From contig CALBXV010000046.1 of NCBI GenBank assembly GCA_937890045.1, positions 1 to 11,006 of the forward strand: a DNA stretch of 11,006 nt, written 5' to 3'. This DNA is from an uncultured archaeon. Lineage in GTDB: Archaea > Thermoproteota > Nitrososphaeria > Nitrososphaerales > CALBXV01. This document shows, in pieces, positions 7,660 to 11,006 of this stretch. Positions within the stretch are counted from its first letter, which is position 1. The number at the start of each line of letters is the position of its first letter. The position numbers and the translations under genes were made by a program. The notes beneath the pieces were generated by a model. It did not search any database. It had not been told where the DNA came from and saw nothing but the letters and a program-made list of their open reading frames with translations.

Positions 7660-7668
7660 ATTATAAAT
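7660..7668 (+). promoter_or_regulatory. Candidate TATA box of thrC
   Basis: attataaat lies 23-31 nt before the thrC ATG, consistent with a leaderless mRNA. It overlaps one copy of a direct repeat, aatattat at 7657-7664 and 7672-7679, 15 bp apart. No Shine-Dalgarno is present before thrC. Confidence 0.5.
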
Positions 7669-7690
7669 AGGAATATTATTTTAATGTATA

Positions 7691-8941
7691 ATGAGTGTAA
7701 AAACAAAACAAAGTTATGCAACCTTTATGAAGTGTAGAGAATGCAATGCTGAATATCCTCTAACTCGACTTGCAATTTGTAATGAGTGTTTTGCACCAGT
7801 TGATATTATATACGATTATGATTCTATCTCTCTTAAACCATTTGATTTTCATAATAGACCACAGAATATATGGAGATATAAAGAACTTTTACCGTTGAAT
7901 AATAATAAGAACATTATTGATCTAAATGTAGGTTATACTCCACTAATTAAATGTAAAAATCTTGGTGAAATACTAGGACTTAAAAACTTGTATATAAAAA
8001 ATGATAGTATCAATCCTACGTTTAGTTTTAAAGATAGGCCTGCAAATGTAGCTGTTTCGAAAGCAATTGAATTTGGGGATAAAATAATTGGTTGTGCATC
8101 TACTGGAAATTTAGCTGGTGCTGTTGCAGCTCAAGCTGCTAAAGCGCGTTTAAACTGTTACGTTCTAACACCATTAAATACTGAACTTGGTAAATTATCT
8201 CAAGTAGCTGCATATGGTGCAAATATAATCGGAGTAAATGGAACATATGATGATGCTAATAGACTAGCAGTTTTAGCTTCAGAAGAATTTGGGTGGAATA
8301 TTGTAAACGTTACATCTCGACCATATTATGTTGAAGGTTCTAAAACTATGGCTTTTGAAATTCTTGAACAATTGAATTGGCAAACTCCTGATCAAATTAT
8401 TATTCCTGTAGCAAGTGGCGCGTTATTCTGTGCTATAAATCGTGGTTTAAATCAATTTGAACAAATTGGACTTGTTAACAATAATAAAGTTAAATTAAAT
8501 GGTGCTCAAGCATCTGGTTGTTCTCCAATTTCTACTGCTTTTAAAAATAATCAAAAAAATATTACTCCAGTAGAAAAGCCGGATACATTAGCAAAAAGTA
8601 TTGCTATTGGTGACCCTGGTGATGGTGATTATGTATTAGAACTTTCTAAGTTAACCAATGGTAGAGTGGATGATGTTTCTGACAGTCAAATTACTGAGGT
8701 TATTAAATTGATAGCCAAATCTGAGGGTATATTTACAGAACCTGCTGGAGCAGTTACTGTTGCTATGGCTCAGAATATGGTTAAGAATGGTCAACTGGAT
8801 TCTGATGAAACTGTAGTATGTTGTGTAACTGGTAATGGATTAAAAACTACTGAACTTATTGATATAAACAAGAATTTATTTAAAATATCACCAAATTTAG
8901 ATTCTCTAATTGATACAGTAGGAGGAATAAATAATGCCTAA
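7691..8941 (+). CDS. thrC: Threonine synthase (PLP fold type II) with N-terminal zinc ribbon
   Basis: Expected to convert O-phosphohomoserine to threonine with PLP in the cytosol. The 416-residue protein begins with a rubredoxin-like knuckle, C15-x2-C18 and C30-x2-C33, as in many archaeal threonine synthases. FSFKDRP holds the PLP Schiff-base lysine K114. CASTGNLAGAVAA (135-147) is the substrate/asparagine loop, PVASGALF (239-246) is the phosphate-binding loop, and CVTGNGLK (378-385) contacts the pyridine ring. The ATG at 7691 gives a short leader before the zinc knuckle and sits at leaderless distance from a TATA-like box. The end overlaps a sulfur-carrier gene by 8 nt. PLP fold type II enzymes next to sulfur carriers can instead make cysteine, as in mycobacterial CysM/CysO, so a role in sulfur chemistry is an alternative. 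Overall similarity favours threonine synthase. Confidence 0.9.
   Translation: MSVKTKQSYATFMKCRECNAEYPLTRLAICNECFAPVDIIYDYDSISLKPFDFHNRPQNIWRYKELLPLNNNKNIIDLNVGYTPLIKCKNLGEILGLKNLYIKNDSINPTFSFKDRPANVAVSKAIEFGDKIIGCASTGNLAGAVAAQAAKARLNCYVLTPLNTELGKLSQVAAYGANIIGVNGTYDDANRLAVLASEEFGWNIVNVTSRPYYVEGSKTMAFEILEQLNWQTPDQIIIPVASGALFCAINRGLNQFEQIGLVNNNKVKLNGAQASGCSPISTAFKNNQKNITPVEKPDTLAKSIAIGDPGDGDYVLELSKLTNGRVDDVSDSQITEVIKLIAKSEGIFTEPAGAVTVAMAQNMVKNGQLDSDETVVCCVTGNGLKTTELIDINKNLFKISPNLDSLIDTVGGINNA
8920..8925 (+). promoter_or_regulatory. Strong Shine-Dalgarno of the MoaD-like gene
   Basis: AGGAGG lies 8 nt before the ATG at 8934, inside the thrC coding sequence. It fixes the start of the small downstream gene. 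It contrasts with the absence of such a site before thrC, pyrH and the enolase-family gene. Confidence 0.8.
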
Positions 8942-9209
8942 AGTAAAATTATATGGCGGTCTTGTTCAGGCAGCTAAAGGGAAAAAGGAGACTGAAGTTG
9001 AATCAACTGTTTTATCCGCTGTCATTGATGAATTAGTAAATCGATATGGTGCTGATTTTAAACAAAAGGTTTTAGACCCCAAGGGTAATTTAGCAAATTT
9101 TGTCAGAATTTTTGTAAATAATAAAGATATGCGTTTTCTTCAAAATCTTGATACTAAATTAATTGAAACTGATGTCATAATTTTTATGCCTGCTATTGGT
9201 GGCGGATAA
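8934..9209 (+). CDS. MoaD/ThiS/CysO-like ubiquitin-fold sulfur-carrier protein
   Basis: A 91-residue beta-grasp protein. VKLYGGLVQAAKGKKE at the start, FVRIFVNNKDMRFL (56-69), and DVIIFMPAIGGG at the C-terminus are typical of the MoaD branch. The terminal Gly-Gly would be adenylated by an E1-like enzyme and converted to a thiocarboxylate, making the protein a sulfur donor; it could also act as an archaeal ubiquitin-like modifier (SAMP). No moaE, moeB/thiF or mec-type protease gene is in the window. It overlaps thrC by 8 nt and has a strong Shine-Dalgarno, so the two are co-transcribed. The pairing with a PLP fold type II enzyme recalls CysO-CysM, so a sulfur-transfer partner role is possible. 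The stop codon ends 2 nt before the convergent tRNA-Leu. Confidence 0.88.
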   Translation: MPKVKLYGGLVQAAKGKKETEVESTVLSAVIDELVNRYGADFKQKVLDPKGNLANFVRIFVNNKDMRFLQNLDTKLIETDVIIFMPAIGGG

Positions 9210-9211
9210 AT

Positions 9212-9295
9212 GTGAGGAGTGGGATTTGAACCCACGAACTTCTACGAGACAGGGTCCTGAACCCTGCGCCTTTGACCGGGCTGGGCAATCCTCAC
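9212..9295 (-). tRNA. tRNA-Leu (anticodon CAG)
   Basis: An 84-nt class II tRNA. The acceptor stem pairs GTGAGGA with TCCTCAC. The D arm carries the GG of the loop (CCCGGTCAAA). The anticodon stem is CAGGG/CCCTG with loop TTCAGGA, so the anticodon is CAG (9257-9259) and reads CUG. A long variable arm (TCTCGTAGAAGTTC) is typical of tRNA-Leu. The T arm is GTGGG-TTCAAAT-CCCAC. There is no intron in the anticodon loop, and CCA is not encoded (ATT follows the acceptor stem), as is common in Archaea. Its 3' end lies 2 nt from the stop of the convergent sulfur-carrier gene. Confidence 0.97.
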
Positions 9296-9317
9296 GTTAA
9301 TGATTAATCTTAACCAT

Positions 9318-9330
9318 GTTATATGTTTAA
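9318..9330 (-). promoter_or_regulatory. Candidate TATA box of tRNA-Leu
   Basis: The minus strand reads TTAAACATATAAC, centred about 28 nt upstream of the mature tRNA 5' end. That is the standard archaeal position for a transcript starting at or next to the mature end. It lies back to back with the promoter of the enolase-family gene. Confidence 0.55.
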
Positions 9331-9340
9331 AAATTACAAA

Positions 9341-9350
9341 TATTATATAG
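9341..9350 (+). promoter_or_regulatory. Candidate TATA box of the enolase-family gene
   Basis: tattatatag lies 26-35 nt upstream of the TTG start at 9376, the distance for a leaderless transcript. No Shine-Dalgarno precedes the TTG. This supports the rare start codon chosen for the gene. Confidence 0.5.
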
Positions 9351-9375
9351 ATTTTAAAACAGTTGAATATTTTAG

Positions 9376-10485
9376 TTGAAGATTAATAAGATTGAATTAC
9401 ATCATGTGAAAATGCCATTAATATATCCTTGGAAAACTGCGTATGGTGAAGATTCAGAGATTTATTCAGTATTTGTTAAAATGTTTTCTAAGGATGAGTA
9501 TAGCTGGTCTGAGATTTCTCCTTTAAAATTTCCTACTTATTCTCCTGAATCTACTAGTGGAGCATATAATTTAATGAAAAATTTTCTAGCTCCTAAATTA
9601 ATTAATCAAGAAATTGAAGATGCTGAAGATATTAATAATATTTTTAATTATGTTAAAGGTAATTTTTTCGCTAAAGCTGGTTTAGAAATAGCTTATTGGC
9701 TTCTAAAAGCGAAAGTTAATGCAAAACCGTTACATGATTTAATCGGTGGCGTTACAAAATCTGTATCTGTTGGAGCTGATTTTGGAATTCAGAATAGTAT
9801 TAAACAATTGATAACTAAAATTGATGTAGCCGTTAAATCTGGTTATCCGCGTGTGAAACTTAAGTTTCGTAGAGGCTGGGATATTGATATGTTAAAAGCA
9901 GTAAGAGATGTTTTCCCTGAATTTGTTTTTCATATTGATTGTAATTCAAGTTTTACTTTAGATGATCTGGAGTTTCTTAAAAAACTAGACCGTTTTAATT
10001 TGGCTATGATAGAGCAACCATTACAATATAATGATCTTCTTGATCACGCAAAACTTCAACGTGAACTCTCTACACCAGTTTGTTTAGATGAAAGTATTAT
10101 TAGCCCAAAAATTATGGAGGAAGCTATTTACCTTGAAAGCTGTAAGTTTGTGAATATTAAATTTGGAAGAGTTGGAGGAATAACAAATGTTTTGAAAATT
10201 CATAATTTAGCTAAAGATGCTAAAATGCCCTGTTGGATTGGAAGTATGTTGGAATCTTCTGTTGGAATGGGAATATCAGCTGAATTAGCTACTTTACCAA
10301 ATTGTACTTATCCGGCTGATGTGTTTCCATCTAAATCATATTATAACGAAGATCTTAGTAATCCAGAAATAGAGCTGTGTAAACCTGGTTACGTTGATGT
10401 TTCCCACGTTCCAGGGATTCCCTATGAGCCAAAACCAGATATGTTAAAACGTAACACTTTGAATAAAGCTGTGATTAACAGTTAG
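9376..10485 (+). CDS. Enolase-superfamily enzyme, o-succinylbenzoate synthase / N-acylamino-acid racemase type
   Basis: A 369-residue member of the muconate lactonising enzyme group. An N-terminal capping domain (MKINKIELHHVKMPL) is followed by a barrel holding all expected catalytic parts: the KLK motif with K161 and K163, metal ligands D188 (HIDCNS), E213 (IEQPL) and D238 (CLDES), and the second base K262 (NIKFGRVGG). WIGSMLESSVG (287-297), ELATLPNCTYPADV and KPGY fit the low-GC/archaeal MenC family, whose members catalyse o-succinylbenzoate synthesis, N-acylamino-acid racemisation, or both. No other menaquinone gene is nearby, so the physiological reaction cannot be decided and I give no symbol. 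The TTG start gives the canonical N-terminus and fits a leaderless promoter. The stop overlaps that of the convergent YHYH gene. Confidence 0.85.
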   Translation: MKINKIELHHVKMPLIYPWKTAYGEDSEIYSVFVKMFSKDEYSWSEISPLKFPTYSPESTSGAYNLMKNFLAPKLINQEIEDAEDINNIFNYVKGNFFAKAGLEIAYWLLKAKVNAKPLHDLIGGVTKSVSVGADFGIQNSIKQLITKIDVAVKSGYPRVKLKFRRGWDIDMLKAVRDVFPEFVFHIDCNSSFTLDDLEFLKKLDRFNLAMIEQPLQYNDLLDHAKLQRELSTPVCLDESIISPKIMEEAIYLESCKFVNIKFGRVGGITNVLKIHNLAKDAKMPCWIGSMLESSVGMGISAELATLPNCTYPADVFPSKSYYNEDLSNPEIELCKPGYVDVSHVPGIPYEPKPDMLKRNTLNKAVINS

Positions 10486-11006
10486 GGAGTTCCCTTGTAG
10501 CAACCAGCTGTGTATGGGTATTCTAGAGTTGCATGGTAATGATATCCTAAGATTCCATGTTTATGACCATGGCATAAGTCTAAATCATCATTAGACATTT
10601 CAATTCCCCCTTCACCTTTGTATCCATAAATAGGAAAACCGTCATTTATGTATCCAACAATATCAGAGTGGCCGTCGTTAAGAGATTTGTTGTCTAGCCG
10701 TTCTGGAATGAAATGGTAGTGGTAATCATTCATAACTGGATGTTTGTCTGGATGTCCGCCAAAGCCTGGATGTCCACCAAATTTATCTAATATCTCTCGT
10801 GCTACAGCATCTTCACCACGTGCGTCTGCTGCGTTAAAAATTAATACACCATTTTTTGTGACACCGATTGGACCTGGAGGAAGACAGGTTGGTGATGTAG
10901 CTTCTACTGGATTTAAGGGGTAGGAAAATGAAAAGCTATTTACTGTTGGTATGCCAGGATTAGGGTCTATCTCAGTTAGTATAGGGTAATTTGTCATAGG
11001 CCAGTC
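10482..11006 (-). CDS. YHYH-domain protein, partial (N-terminus outside the window)
   Basis: The minus-strand frame stays open to the window edge beyond a Met codon at 10997. The visible upstream residues are DWP, so that Met is probably internal and the true start, perhaps with a signal peptide, lies beyond 11006. Two copies of the name motif are seen: DYHYHFIPE (91-99 from that Met) and GYHYHATLEYPY (151-162). DGFPIYGY (119-126) and the end GCYKGTP are also typical of the YHYH family (PF14240, from memory), whose function is unknown. A His/Gly/Pro-rich insert with two GGHP units lies at 74-86. Histidines, aspartates and three cysteines suggest metal binding (inference). GC content is clearly higher than in the rest of the window. 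It converges on the enolase-family gene and their ends overlap by 4 nt. Confidence 0.82.
   Translation of the reverse strand, partial: DWPMTNYPILTEIDPNPGIPTVNSFSFSYPLNPVEATSPTCLPPGPIGVTKNGVLIFNAADARGEDAVAREILDKFGGHPGFGGHPDKHPVMNDYHYHFIPERLDNKSLNDGHSDIVGYINDGFPIYGYKGEGGIEMSNDDLDLCHGHKHGILGYHYHATLEYPYTAGCYKGTP

Noticed and set aside
7684..7737. Short upstream frame starting at ATG 7684, overlapping the thrC start
   Set aside because: Seventeen codons, out of frame with thrC and without a ribosome-binding site; it sits downstream of the TATA box, but thrC at 7691 begins a clear family protein. A regulatory uORF cannot be excluded but nothing supports it.
9212..9295. Intron in the tRNA-Leu gene
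   Set aside because: The anticodon stem and 7-nt loop are contiguous; the extra length is the normal long variable arm of tRNA-Leu.
10995..10997. ATG at 10997 as the true start of the YHYH gene
   Set aside because: The frame is open to the window edge with codons for Asp-Trp-Pro before it and no signal peptide after it, so it is probably internal to a longer protein.

Overview
The window reads as archaeal chromosome, most likely a marine member of the Nitrososphaerota (Thaumarchaeota) or a close relative; the lineage is my inference. Evidence for Archaea: a class II tRNA-Leu gene without an encoded CCA, an archaeal-type UMP kinase, a short CxxC/CxxxC zinc-ribbon protein that appears to be membrane-anchored, and TATA-like boxes 25-35 nt upstream of start codons with no room for a leader. 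Strong Shine-Dalgarno sites occur mainly at internal operon genes. The DNA is very AT-rich. By hand count, G+C is 7 of 60 bases at 4501-4560 and 15 of 60 at 9901-9960. It rises to 26 of 60 at 10741-10800, inside the last gene.

From left to right, the minus strand from 7459 down to 1 carries a compact histidine operon: hisG, hisD, a HAD-superfamily phosphatase, hisB, hisH, hisA, hisF and hisI. Neighbouring genes overlap or lie within 9 nt of each other. After a 47-nt gap come pyrH (UMP kinase) and an overlapping zinc-ribbon membrane protein that runs off the left edge. The operon encodes ATP phosphoribosyltransferase, the HisA and HisI steps, the HisH/HisF synthase, IGP dehydratase and histidinol dehydrogenase. 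The HAD protein is a good candidate for the missing histidinol-phosphate phosphatase. hisE and hisC are not in the window.

A 231-bp divergent intergenic region (7460-7690) separates hisG from the plus-strand pair thrC (threonine synthase) and a MoaD/CysO-like sulfur-carrier protein with a C-terminal Gly-Gly. The sulfur-carrier gene ends 2 nt before the 3' end of a minus-strand tRNA-Leu(CAG). A second divergent promoter region (9296-9375) serves this tRNA and a plus-strand enolase-superfamily gene. The enolase-family protein has all its catalytic residues and resembles o-succinylbenzoate synthase / N-acylamino-acid racemase.

The last gene is a minus-strand YHYH-family protein, cut by the right edge, whose stop codon overlaps that of the enolase-family gene. 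The window is mainly amino-acid metabolism. I see no mobile element, CRISPR array or defence system. The most interesting points are the HAD enzyme in the histidine operon, the threonine synthase/sulfur-carrier pair, a palindrome in the hisG promoter, and the uncertain enolase and YHYH genes.
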